From Uloborus plumipes (lineage: Eukaryota > Arthropoda > Arachnida > Araneae > Uloboridae): a stretch of DNA of 64,000 nucleotides. Under the pieces are notes generated by a model. That model was not told where the DNA came from and ran no database searches. It worked only from the letters and a program-made list of their open reading frames with translations. The position numbers and the translations under genes were made by a program. Shown piece by piece: positions 46,168-56,983 of this stretch. The stretch covers positions 1 through 64,000 of the forward strand of contig JAXGGA010002920.1 of the NCBI GenBank assembly GCA_038373865.1, written 5' to 3'. Position 1 is the first letter of the stretch. The number at the start of each line of letters is the position of its first letter.

Positions 46168-46334
46168 CTGTCAGCCACATAGAGTGCCTCCGCCAACTTG
46201 GCGAAGTTTTCGTTGACGTGTGTCTGTTGTAGGCCCCTTCCATCTGCCGCCAAACGCTTGTCCAGGGGTATAGTGTACCCCTTGGCATTTTTCCAATTGG
46301 AGATACAGGGGGGGATACGCCACTCCTGTTGCTC
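46168..46334 (-). CDS. SNW1 coding exon carrying the SNWKN signature
   Basis: It reads EQQEWRIPPCISNWKNAKGY, then TIPLDKRLAADGRGLQQTHV, NENFAKLAEALYVAD and a split arginine codon. SNWKN is the motif that names the SNW domain, and the whole exon is nearly invariant among animals. The acceptor TTTTCAG precedes 46334 and the donor GTAATC follows 46168. The 167 bases are 55 codons plus two bases, which fits the phase-0 end of the preceding exon and the split AG-G arginine with the next. Confidence 0.97.
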
Positions 46335-46478
46335 CTGAAAATAAGAGACATAAAACGTTAACGTTTTACACAAAAGAAGTTGATTGCCCTTTTTTAACCC
46401 ACTTTTATCAGCTTCACAAGTGGGTTTGCTTGTTTATTTGTATGTAACTCTGAATAAAACACAAAATTCATTCTTTAA

Positions 46479-48141
46479 CCCTTTAAATGCCGCACTATGT
46501 TTCAGGTATAAAAATTTGAGTTGCTGCATAAAAATAGGACTCTTAGGCATCCCTTTAGACAATGCAAAAAAAAATTAAAAAAAAAAAAATTATCTACGAT
46601 TTTGGGCATGTTCCCATTTGGGAACATTGGCATGTTACGTTAAGTTTTTCCTAGGGCTTTTAATCGATTGCGCTTTACGCTCTCTGTAGTTCTTTTGTAT
46701 TTATGCATAAAATGCTTTTTATTACTGATCATATTTGACAAATTCATTTCAATTTGAAACGTTAACATTTCAAAACATAAAAAAAAAATATGCACTTTAT
46801 AAACAAATATTGTCAAACAAATGTGTCCTTTTAATCAACACCCAATTGTTCTCCTTTCTGCATTGAATATAGTTCTGTCATTTTCGATAAATGACCCAAA
46901 TATTCAATTGGTAAAAATTTGTGGAAAATTTCAACCGGCGATAAATTTGCCAATTCTGGAAATGACTCAGAGTTTTTTATGGGTTTTCGTTTCTATAGTT
47001 TCATCAAAAGATGCATTTTTTCTCCAGTTAATTTCTTTTTTAGATGATTTTCTCTTTCTCTTGGATTTTGGAGAAGCTTCCGAGGTACATGGGGTATCAA
47101 TAATCGTCTCGTCATCCGATACATTGTTTGGTGATTTGCGGGTGACTACTTCTATTTGTCTGCAAACATCAGCAGGAACAACCCTATCAAATTCATTGTC
47201 ATTAACATCTTCTTCATCTGTTATTGCCCCGGTCTCATCTGGTGGTAATTGGCAAATGTCTAGTACAGAATCTGCTGATTCACCTGAGTCTGATAGGGCT
47301 TGAAACGATTCAATAGCTTCTTACAAAGTTAAAAACTTTTCTCTGGAACCCATTCTTTCTACGACTTCTAACAACACTGTCGCGATCACTTCTAGCGAAA
47401 CAGAAAGCGAAACCTCCATATGGAGGGAGAAAAAGAGTGAAAACATTGATTGGGGGCCGAATCTCTGGACAGTCTCAAGTGTAAAGGAAGGGATATTTAT
47501 TGCTAACAGGTTGTAGCCTGAGCGGGGTGCAAGAGAAAAGCTGTAAACATCTTCATTTCTAGCGATTTTTCGACATCACTCCCACCCAATAACTGGAGAC
47601 GAGGGGGGAGGGGGCAAAAAGGGGAGCAGTGGAAGGTCGAAAGGCCACCCACTTTCTTTTTCAATGCGTCGAATGAGGTTGTTTTCAATTCCAAGGCTTT
47701 CAATGATCATATAACCAAACTTAGGAAGCGGCGTGAATTACCTGATTTTGTATAGCGTTACTTGCTAATGTTCCCAAATGGGAACAACGAAGTTTGATCG
47801 CTTATAGGAGCTACATTTTTGCTTTAATTTTTTATTTGTCATGTTAGGTCATTAAAAGGATCCTTATTTATGGTTACTTTAGAATATCAAAAAAATTGAA
47901 TCTTTTTGAAATTTTTTAGAAATTTTTTTTTCTGTCTCCGAAAAATCCATAAAAAAGCACATTTTTGCGATTTTTTATAGAAAACAATAATTGTAGTAGC
48001 TAACTAGATTTTTTTTTCAAAAAATCAGGTCTACTTTTGACAGTAAATAGAAAAATAAAATTAAATCCTCAGAAGCGAAACTTTTTTTTAACGATTTTTT
48101 AAAGTTGATGTTCCCATTTGGGAACATTGGCAATTAAAAGG
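46479..48141 (-). mobile_element. piggyBac-type element, internally deleted (in SNW1 intron)
   Basis: TTAA flanks both sides (46475-46478, 48142-48145). The ends CCCTTTAAATGCC and the complement of CCTTTTAATTGCC are inverted with a few mismatches. The palindrome GTTCCCATTTGGGAAC lies 131 bp inside the left end (46610-46625) and 16 bp inside the right end (48110-48125); a third copy is at 47770-47785. Transposase remnants run on the minus strand, so the 16-bp offset is at the transposase 5' side, as in the 31642-33018 element. Confidence 0.92.
46820..47354 (-). pseudogene. piggyBac-type transposase, N-terminal remnant
   Basis: From an ATG at 47354 the minus strand reads MGSREKFLTL, an in-frame TAA, then EAIESFQALSDSGESADSVL, an acidic stretch (ETGAITDEEDVNDNEFDR), CRQIEVVTRK, a lysine-rich stretch (KSKRKRKSSKKE) and NWRKNASFDETIE. 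This is the layout of PGBD2/3-like N-termini leading to the dimerisation region. The frame is lost near 46985 and the catalytic core is missing. No function is expected. Confidence 0.78.
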
Positions 48142-48189
48142 TTAAATTATAAAGTTTGAATACTAAAGGCTAAATTATATTATATATTG

Positions 48190-48575
48190 ATGAATTAAAA
48201 GTGTTTCCGTTGTTTGTATGTTTCTTCCTTATACAAATCCAGTTTTCGTCGGATTTTAATCAAACTTGGCACATAGGTTCCTCGATGCACTAGAATTCAC
48301 ATAGGCTGGGTTTTAAAAATTTTGAAAAAAATCCAAGAAACTCAAAATTCAAATTTTTGTTTCAAAATGGCCATTTTCTTTCAATTTTGAACATATACAG
48401 TAATAGAGATAAGCCTTTAACCATACAAATGGATAAAATTTAACACATTTAAATATGAGTCTTTTCCAACAAAGATTATGATTGACAATGAATTATCAAC
48501 GTAAAGCTCACCTGTTTCATTTTACATGAAATAAGTTAAACATAATGCAATACCGGGCAACACCGGGTAATAAGC
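48190..48575 (-). repeat. Interspersed repeat with GCCCGG head, copy 2 (inverted)
   Basis: Reverse complement of the family seen at 5525-5945: AATGGCCATTTTCTTTCAAT, GTGCCAAGTTTGATTAAAATCC (as complement) and the degraded head ACCGGGTAATAAG near 48555. AT-rich, non-coding. Confidence 0.65.
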
Positions 48576-49155
48576 TATCAAAAGATAAAATTCATGTTCT
48601 TTGCAAACATAAAAGTAATATATTTAATGCTATTATTAATACTAACGGCTAAACTATACTACATGTTGATGTATTTTAGTGCACGTTTTCGTAACGGATA
48701 TTCAACAGTTTTGAAAAATCAGAGGGAAATCAGTTGGAGTATCATGAAAATATAATTTAACCTTTAGTATTAATCATAGTATTGAGTACATTACTTTTAT
48801 ATTTGTGAAGAACTACTTTATCAAATTGTCTAAGAGCGTATTTTTTAGTTTTTTTTTTAAAACTATAATTAATTATTTTTGCTGTTTTTCTTGTAATCAA
48901 ATCCAGAACATTTTACCAGTGCCCTGTTTTTGGAATTTTGTGAATAATAGTTACGGATAGAAATATTCCCGATCCCTTTTGAATTTTGGACTTCTGGGAA
49001 GAGTCTGTTCTTTGAGTTTCTGAATTTTGTGAATGGTCCGCCAACGGATCTAAATTCTTTCTAAAATGACCCTTGATAGCAAACTAAATTGCATGCAGTT
49101 ATCTCTGAAGTGAACTACTATTGAACTCTCATAAAACTTGGTTATAACATTTTAA

Positions 49156-49187
49156 CCTGTTACTGCCCAGTGATCTATTTATGGATC
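49156..49187 (+). repeat. Orphan piggyBac-type terminus
   Basis: After TTAA (49152-49155) come CCTGTTACTGCCCAGT (16 bp) and then the near-palindrome GATCTATTTATGGATC (49172-49187). This has the same 16-bp offset as the complete TTAA elements in the window. No matching opposite end was found, so it seems truncated. Confidence 0.5.
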
Positions 49188-49408
49188 ACCTCTTTTCAGA
49201 CCTTCTTTTAATAAAAATCGTAAAAATTACACCATATTATTTACCATAATTGCTTAGCTATTCATAGTCCCACTCGAAAAATTTGTATGCATTCTTTAAA
49301 ATTTTGTGAAACGTTTCTCTTCAGAGCAAGAAACAGCGCATAATTGTATTATTTGAAATGAGCTATTGTTAACTTAGCAGCCCACCATAAAACATTTTAA
49401 AACAATTC

Positions 49409-49690
49409 CAACCAGGGTTTTTTAAAAAAGCCCAGCCCTCCCGGGTTTTGGATGAAAAAAACGGTCTTTTTCGGGGGGTTTCAGGAATTGCTTTCTTCTC
49501 ATTTTTTATTCAAACATTGTGCACCTACTTTTACTTTTCATAGAATCGGAGAAGTCTTGAAGAGAGGTCACTGTGACCTAAAAAATTCTTATTCTGAAAA
49601 TTTGGAAACGGCATTGTAATAAATATATTTTAAATTGATATTGAATTGAATTTATAGATTGGAATAATTATTTTGATCTTCTAAAGCTTC
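49409..49690 (-). repeat. CAGGGTT-family repeat, inverted partial copy
   Basis: Begins CCAGGGTTTTTTAAAAAAGC and carries AGGTCACTGTGACCT at 49565-49579, followed by the TTGAATTGAATTTATAGATT block shared with 42190 and 57890. Confidence 0.7.
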
Positions 49691-50809
49691 CACGACAATA
49701 GGAAAAATTTAGACATTTTTTGGTTTTTTAGTTGCATAATTATCAATAACATTTGGATTTTCTTTTGTTAACAATGCGCTTTATCTTAAAATTGAGGAAC
49801 TACCTTTGTGCTTGAAAAGTAAACTAAAGTTTTTTTTATGTTTTATCGGGCAAAATTAGATTTTGTGGGCTAAAAATTGAAAAACCTTAATTTAAAAGTT
49901 CAACTTAGTTTCTCTTTGTTCTACTGTTCTTTCTCTTTTTCATAACTTCTCTGCATCTTCTAACATCCATTTTGCAACTCAATTTCAGACAAGACATTGT
50001 TCTTAACAGTTGACTTTAGTCGTTGGTTCCCTAATGGGAGCACTGCTGCTAGTAACATGGAAAATTCTATTTTAAGCTTTTAAAATTATAATTTTATAAA
50101 TTCAACTTTTCAAAATACTGCCTTTCAGTACAAAGCCATAATTAAACATTATGTGCTTGATTGTTTTAATTGTTTTCCAAAAAATGAAGCAATGGATAAC
50201 CTAATGCTTATTAAAATCAAGCTTGCAAAAATTAGTAGGTATATTAATAGAAAAAAATAAAGTATTTGTTATCAAAATATAAGCTAAAATAAGCTAATGG
50301 AAGGTGTCTATTGTCAAAATAACGGTTAATTGTCGAAAATATTAAAATGTTTGCAAGATGCATTTGGATTGAAATCTTCAACATAGGAAGCTTCGTCCGC
50401 GACGTAAATGCTAGATATTGACATGCTTCTAAAAATAAATTACTTTTTTCTCAAAGTAAAACATAAAATAAGTTAAACTGAAGTAGCATAAGTCAAAATA
50501 ATTTTGGATTGTGAAAAATGTCAAAATTTTTGCAAGATGCAAAAGGATTGAAATTTCAGATAAGGAGAATATTTTTCGCGACGCACGTGTTCAGAATATC
50601 GCCATAGCAACCGTCATAACGTACGATAACAAAAGCAGAAATTATGCTACTTTTTTGCGATATTCGCTAGAAAAACGGCCGTTTTGGTGCAGTCAGGAGC
50701 AATTTCAATCAAAAAGTGCGTTTGGGAGCAGGATGGCGCAAGATTCGTTGTTTGGCGCAGCGTGGCGCAATTGGCGCAGCACTTGCACCACTGCTATTGC
50801 TGTTTTCCA
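49691..50809. other. Intronic non-coding stretch with a diverged tandem duplication
   Basis: About 50285-50410 and 50465-50590 are diverged copies, sharing TTTGCAAGATGCA, GGATTGAAAT and CGCGACG with a period of about 185 bp. Nothing else recognised. Confidence 0.5.
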
Positions 50810-51000
50810 TCAAAGTATGTTGCTATATATTCTCGCCAAATATCCAATCAATAGTTCGATTTCATGTCCATACTATTTGCTATGATATACCGCAATGTTG
50901 GAAATTATTTTAACGCCTTACGGAATGGTGTACATTTAGCGCCAAATATAACATTCAAATTGATTTCAGATTTCCAAAAAGTAATCAGCTTTATAGAGAG
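50810..51000 (+). repeat. Direct repeat flanking the 3.8-kb palindrome, left copy
   Basis: The block from TTTCATGTCC to GATTTCAGATTTCC, including TACGGAATGGTG, is similar in the same orientation to about 55190-55345 (TTTCATGTCT to GTTCAGACTTGC). The two copies lie on either side of the palindrome. Confidence 0.55.
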
Positions 51001-51819
51001 TACCTCAACATTTGGCGACAATTTCTCTTTCACAAAAGTGATAATACCACGGAGTAGAAAGAAGGAGAGAAATGTTCTACGGATGCGCTAGTTTGAAAGT
51101 GGCAACGAATTCTCACACGCCCGCCAGAGGACGCTAGCTGAAACGCTCCCTACTTCCTACGGGTTTCAATGTAAATGATACTGAATCTGTCCTCTCTTTA
51201 AATGCTGCTATGGGAAAGAAAAAAAATTTTTTTCAACTGGATTTTGATGTAAATCTTCGACTGACATTATGAATTAAGTATGATTTTCATCCCACGAAAA
51301 TAGGAGCCGTATTTTTTGAGAAATAGGTTTAATCGAATGCACTTACCAACTTGTCAAATCTGACAGAATCTGTCATTTTTTAAAGACTGCTGTTGGTAAG
51401 AGTTTTTTTTTTTTTTTTTCAACTGGATTTTGGTGTAAATCTTCGATTGACATTATGAACTAAATATGTTTTTGAAGCTTTCTAAATTGTGATAAATTAT
51501 GCATGTGGCAAAAAATTAATTATGTCGGTACTTATTTTTTTTATTAATTAAAAATATTTAGTAGACAAAATAATTATTATAGACTATATTTTCATATTAC
51601 CTTCTTTTTTACATGTTCATATTTTTATTTAATTACCATTTGTAATCAGTAATTGAAAAATTTATTTATTCATTATTATTATTTTTCTTCGTTTTACCTA
51701 ATAATAGGAAATTTTATATTTACATAATTTTTACAATTAAAAATATATTCATTGGCTTAATTTTCGAATTTTTTTTATCTTTTTTGCTTAAACCTAGACT
51801 AATATAATGTATCTCTAAC

Positions 51820-52323
51820 CAGGGGTGCCCTCAGGGGGGGAATTATGACGCATGTTGCGCCATAAAAATTTTTGGGGGGATTTTTTAAAGCTAATTAATT
51901 AATTAATTTATTTATTTAAATTATTGATTAATTTATTTTTAATTAAAATTATGGGCTGATTTGTTTTGAATAAAAATTATTCATTAATTAATATTTTTAA
52001 TCCACATTTTTTTTTTCTTTATTATTTTATTTATTTATTTATTTATTTTGTGTGCGTGTGAGTGTGCTTGGAATGTCTGGAAAAGAAAAAAAGCGATTCT
52101 GTTCTACGTATAATTAGTATTTTTAGAAAAATAATAATAAATAAAAAAATAATATTTACAATTTAAAAAAAATAAACAAATATTTAAAAAAAATAAATAA
52201 TATATTAAAAAATAAATAAAATAAAAAAGAGGGGTAAAAAAATAAAAAGCACAAGAGGGTTGGGAAACATTTTGGGGAGGGGGGGATTTGCGCCATTGAG
52301 CTTGGGGGGGATAGGCACCCCTG
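51820..52323 (-). mobile_element. hAT-type MITE with TCTCTAAC duplication
   Basis: TCTCTAAC lies directly on both sides (51812-51819, 52324-52331). Ends CAGGGGTGCCCTCAGG and the complement of CAGGGGTGCCTATCC are inverted. 504 bp, very AT-rich, with TTAAT and TTTA microsatellite tracts. A counterpart from the other palindrome arm is at about 54146-54590. Confidence 0.9.
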
Positions 52324-52575
52324 TCTCTAACCCCGTTTAAAATACACAAAAATCATATTTTAAGACTTAAAAATTCTTTCCAGAAATTTTTGTCTCTGAA
52401 TTTTTCCTCTGTGTCCTTGCTTCAAATTTTTTTATTATGTTCTTTTTTCATTTAAGATCTGAAATTGACATTATGAATTAAATGTGTTTATTCCCACGGA
52501 AGTGAGTGCCGTATTTTTTAAGTGATTTTTTAATTGGAGATAGTCGTAAAAGCTTAAATTATGATACAAAATATA

Positions 52576-52751
52576 TTTGACGCTCGTTATAGTGACCACT
52601 CGTTATAAAGGCTCCCAATATTACGACCGGGGGGAAGCCCCCCCCCCCCAACTTTATCCCAATATACTCTATGTTCTACCTCTTATAGCGACGACTCGTT
52701 ATAAAGATCTTTTTGTGGGACGGAGATGGTCCTTATATCGAGCGTCGACTG
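52576..52751. mobile_element. pogo-like MITE in the left palindrome arm
   Basis: Ends TTGACGCTCGTTATAGTGAC and the complement of CAGTCGACGCTCGATATAAG, with TA at the right. Repeated CTCGTTATAA units. A counterpart lies in the right arm (53411-53590). Confidence 0.7.
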
Positions 52752-53410
52752 TAGTATAAATTTCGTCATTTCTATTTTACATGCAGTTTTTCTTATAAAT
52801 GGCAGTGACCAGGACCGTCACTAAATCACGAAAGTCAGGGAGTGTAAAAAATCGGCTGCCCCTAAAGTAGTTCATTATTATTATTTTTCTTAGTTTTTAC
52901 CTAATAATAGGAAATTTTATATTTATATCATTTTTGCAATTAAAAATATATTAATTGGCTTAATTTTTGAATTTTTTTCTTCTCTTTTGCTCAAATCGAA
53001 TAAGTTTTAAGCCATTTGTGCCTAACCTATGGTCTGTGAGCCAAATGGTGTGTTTATTATTATTATTATTTCAACGTATATAATTATTTGTTATATATTA
53101 TTAATTTTTTTTAAATTTTAATATTATTTTTTAAACATATTATTTTCTTTTTTTTTTTTAATATATTATTTTCTTTTTTTTAACCTATTATTTTCTTTTA
53201 TTTTTAAATTATAACTATTATTTCTTATTTAAAAAATTCTGTGCTACGCCACTGAAAGTTATCATTTTATCATGACTAAAATACGTTTGAACTACTTTAG
53301 GGGCAGCCGATTTTTTACACTCCCTGACTTTTTTGATTTAGTGACGGTCCTGGTCACTGCCATTTATAAGAAAAACTGCATGTAAAATAGAAATGACGAA
53401 ATTTATACTA

Positions 53411-53590
53411 CAGTTGACGCTCGATATAACGACCATCTCCGTCCCACAAAAAAGATCTTTATAACGAGTCGTCGCTATAAGAGGTAGAACATAGAGTATA
53501 TTGGGATAAAGTTGGGGGGGGGGGGGTTCCCACCGGTCGTAATATTGGGACAGTCTTTATAACGAGTGGTCACTATAACGAGCGTCAACT
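53411..53590. mobile_element. pogo-like MITE in the right palindrome arm
   Basis: Reverse complement of 52576-52751, beginning CAGTTGACGCTCGATATAAC with TA at 53409-53410. Both copies were presumably present before the arm duplication. Confidence 0.7.
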
Positions 53591-53837
53591 ATATTTTGTA
53601 TCATAATTTAAGCTTTTTTACGACTATCGCCATTTAAAAAATCACTTAAAAAATACGGCACTCACTTCCGTGGGAATAAACACATTTAATTCATAATGTC
53701 AATTTCAGATCTTAAATGAAAAAAGAATGATAAAAAAATTTGAAGCAAGGACAGAGAGGAAAAATTCAGAGACAAAAATTTCTGGAAAGAATTTTTAAGT
53801 CTTAAAATATGATTTTTGTCTATTTTAAACGGGGTTA

Positions 53838-54138
53838 GGCAGGGATTCAAGTGAAACAGGTCATCGCAAATTACAATCGCTACTGGAAATGAATTACATT
53901 AGAACGTTTCTTGATAAAAACATCGTGGCGTCAGCGTGACGTTTGCCTATGAAAAACGAGCTAGATAAAACGTCACAGCCTACTTGGCGAATAAGAGGAG
54001 ATCGCTGAGTGCTTGTGAGCTCTTATTGGCTCCACCCGTAGTGACGTCATGCCAAGTTAAGTTGATGATAATGTAATTACTTCCAGTAGCGATTGCAATT
54101 CGAAGCGATCGCAGTGCTGCTTCACTTGAATCCCTGCC
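53838..54138. mobile_element. Harbinger-like MITE with TTA duplication, copy 2
   Basis: 301 bp, same family as 18421-18711 in inverted orientation. TTA flanks both sides (53835-53837, 54139-54141). The left palindrome arm at about 52326-52336 retains the unoccupied site (TCTCTAACCCC), which independently fixes the borders. Confidence 0.92.
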
Positions 54139-54145
54139 TTAGAGA

Positions 54146-54590
54146 CAGGAGTGCCCATCCCCCCCAAGCTCAATGGCGCAAATCCCCCCTCCCCAAAATG
54201 TTTCCCAACCCTCTTGTGCTTTTTATTTTTTTACCCCTCTTTTTTATTTTATTTATTTTTTAAAATATTATTTATTTTTTTTTTAAATATTTGTTTATTT
54301 TTTGAAATTGTAAATATTATTTTTTTATTTATTATTATTTTTCTAAAAATACTAATTATACGTAGAACAGAATCGCTTTTTTTCTTTTCCAGACATTCCA
54401 AGCACACTCACACGCACACAAAATAAATAAATAAATAAATAAAATAATAAAGAAATAAAAGAACTAATGTGGATTAAAAATATTAATTAATGAATTATTT
54501 TTATTCAAAACAAATCAGCCCATAATTTTAATTAAAAAATAAATTAATCAATAATTTAAATAAATGAATTAATTAATTAATTAGCTTTAA
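54146..54590 (+). mobile_element. hAT-type MITE, right-arm counterpart (one end missing)
   Basis: Reverse complement of 51820-52323, starting CAGGAGTGCCCATCC. The opposite terminus is lost: sequence goes from AATTAGCTTTAAAAAAAC straight to the ACTCTTGCCAACAGCAG block, so a deletion removed that end and the adjacent arm sequence. Confidence 0.75.
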
Positions 54591-54900
54591 AAAAACTCTT
54601 GCCAACAGCAGTCTTTAAAAAATGACAGATTCTGTCAGATTTGACAAGTTGGTAAGTGCATTCGATTAAACCTATTTCTCAAAAAATACGGCTCCTATTT
54701 TTGTGGGATGAAAATCATACTTAATTCATAATGTCAGTCGAAGATTTACATCAAAATCCAGTTGAAAAAAATTTTTTTTCTTTCCCATAGCAGCATTTAA
54801 AGAGAGGACAGATTCAGTATCATTTACATTGAATCCCGTAGGAAGTAGGGAGCGTTTCAGCTAGCGTCCTCTGGCGGCGTGTGAGAATTCGTTGCCACTT

Positions 54901-55777
54901 TTAGATAGCAGAGATTTAGCTCCTCCCCTTTAACCTCCTTGGATAATACGTTTGTTTATTTATGGAAAGCATAGGGGTTCAGAATTATCCAAGGTATCCC
55001 AAATTAGCTACCAAATTGGCGACTTTTTAAATAGCGCCAAGAATCTTCAATAATTGAAATTTTCCAAGGTGCGTTGCTATGCAACTATTTTTGTTTTCGA
55101 GAGTAGAAAAAATTATTTGTGTATGGTAAATACCTGATTAAATATGTTTCCTTCTCAGACAAATATATTATTGCATGACAGTACTCAAATGCTACTATAT
55201 TTTTTAAGGTGTTTGCTTTTTCATGTCTGTAATATTTGTCATTAACAGCAATGTCAAAAATTATTAACGACGTACGGAATGGTGGGTATTGAGCACCAAA
55301 TAGGTCATTGAAATTGTGTTCAGACTTGCAAATAATATATTCATGCTTGCTCAAATTGTGCCACACGTGCAAAATTTATGGAACTCATTTCTTCGCATTA
55401 GATATTGTTAACTTTTTAGTTTTTATTTTCCTCAATTAGAGGGTGAAATATCTTTTAAGACTAAAAAGCGTTTTTGCACCCTGCAGATCGATTTTAAAAT
55501 AGTTGGAAATGAATGTAAACATTGCATCACGGTTATGACGTCACTCAAGCATTTTTGCGTCATAGGAACTGGTTATTTTGAACCGAGTCATTTCGTTCCT
55601 ATTTAATCGCGGTTATGAGATTTTTTGAAAAGTTTCTTGTGGTTTGGCAACTGAAAACTAATTTACATGTTAGGTTGTTTTGGAATGCACATGGGAGCAT
55701 AAAAGGCTCTAGCAAAGTTTTTTCGGGCTCTTCTCTCAATGCTCGTTTCCCCGTGTGTGTTGTTCCGTGTTGTCTCT
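54901..55777. other. Intronic stretch between palindrome and hAT element
   Basis: Contains the right copy of the direct repeat noted at 50810-51000 (about 55190-55345). The rest is AT-rich with no recognised feature. Confidence 0.5.
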
Positions 55778-55785
55778 GTGTCGTC

Positions 55786-56975
55786 TAGAGATTGCAAAAC
55801 CGGTATACCGAATACCAGTATTTCGAGCTATTCTCCAATCTCGAAATACCGGTATTTACTGAGGCAAAATACCGGTATTTTCGGTATTAGGGAAAAAAAT
55901 GAATAATTTTTGAATGAATAAGTATCTGCTCTGCTTCCCATAAAACTAGCAGTGGAGGCTTTATGTCGGAAGGATTCTAATTTATTAACAGCGAATGCCA
56001 TAATCAACTTTATGCTGCAGTCACTAAACGAGCAAGACACTTCACTGGCCAAAGAATTGTACAGTGCTTTGAAAATACGCACAGAGGAACGACATAATGA
56101 AGTGGAAGATATTTTGAGGTACATATTTGCATAATTTTAGTGAATTAAAAAAAGAAACAGAGAGAGAAGGGGAAAAAAATAACGCGATCAAATGTTGTCA
56201 CATTCATCATAAATTTCCTTCAACAATGTTTAGAAAAGCAAGCAAAACTCTTCCTGAGCAAGAACAAATTGATGAAGATGATATTGAAGTGGAAGAAGAA
56301 TTGTCTCTCCAGGAAAAGTTACAGCAAGCCATAAATAAGAAAATTGCTACAAACAGTACTAGTATAGCACCGAAAACAGATGTTTCCAAAAAGATCAGAA
56401 GAGAAATACAATTATTTGAAGACGGATTTCGGGGTAAGTACTTGGAGCGCACCTATTGCACATTGTTTCAACAATCCAACCTTGCAGCGTCGATTCCGAG
56501 CGCGCATTTTCAGCTGCTGGAACTATATGTACAAAAATTCGCTCCAGATTGAATGACAGTTCGATAAACGCTTTGTGTTTTTTAAGATTTTATTTTAAAA
56601 ATCAGCAGTAGAAAAAGTTCTTTTTTTTTTTTTTCAATTGATATTGACACCAGGCAGAATTTTTTGTACTCTACTATACGTTTTGTTATTTTTTGTGTTG
56701 AAAAAATGATTAATTTTATCTGTGTTTTTTTTTTTTTTTAATGTCATATATTGCTCACTTTTTGCATTTATTATTATTTGACCAAAATATTTGTTCTTCC
56801 ATATTATATTTGCATAAGATAATTTATATTTTTGTGTAAATTATTGAACACTACAACAAAACAAGTATGTTTTCTTACTTTTTTTGAAAAATTTCAAATA
56901 CCGGTATTCCGGTATTGGCGATTTAAAAATACCGAATACCGGTATTGTGTTTTTGCTCCGGTATTGCAATCCCTA
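55786..56975 (+). mobile_element. hAT element, internally deleted, with GTGTCGTC duplication
   Basis: The octamer GTGTCGTC flanks both sides (55778-55785, 56976-56983). Ends TAGAGATTGCAAAACCGG and the complement of TAGGGATTGCAATACCGG fit the hAT YARNG consensus. The palindromic motif AATACCGGTATT and variants occur many times in the outer 120 bp of each end. Remnants of a hAT transposase lie between, so this 1190-bp element is a deletion derivative of a larger one. Confidence 0.95.
55952..56611 (+). pseudogene. hAT transposase remnant (frameshifted)
   Basis: The first frame (MEALCRKDSNLLTANAIINF and on to RTEERHNEVEDILRYI) looks like a C-terminal-half segment of hAT transposases preceding the dimerisation domain. 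It shifts frame at about 56120. After an acidic stretch (IDEDDIEVEEELSLQEK), the terminal domain must be read in a further frame: ERTYCTLF, then AAGTICTKIRSRLNDSSINA, LCFLRFYF and TAG at 56609-56611, corresponding to the hAT dimerisation motif (SERAFS..G....K.R..L). Two or more frame changes and the missing N-terminal part make it inactive. Confidence 0.82.
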
Positions 56976-56983
56976 GTGTCGTC

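Larger units (their letters stand above)
51098..54900. repeat. 3.8-kb palindrome (inverted arms of about 1.7 kb)
   Basis: The left arm (51098-52874) and right arm (about 53287-54900) are reverse complements: outer ends AAGTGGCAACGAATTCTCAC, inner ends GGCTGCCCCTAAAGTAGTTC. The arms differ by two events. The right arm has a 301-bp Harbinger-like MITE (53838-54138) absent from the left arm, and it lacks about 400 bp found at 51410-51810 in the left arm. A 130-bp segment of the left arm (about 51666-51790, with CCTAATAATAGGAAATTTTA) recurs in direct orientation in the centre (about 52870-52995). No target duplication is visible at the outer ends. Confidence 0.85.

Noticed and set aside
46821..47303. 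160-codon plus-strand open frame
   Set aside because: It is the antisense shadow of the piggyBac transposase remnant read on the minus strand.
51098..54900. Palindrome as a simple assembly fold-back artefact
   Set aside because: The arms differ by a clean MITE insertion, a 400-bp deletion and scattered substitutions, which an artefact would not produce.
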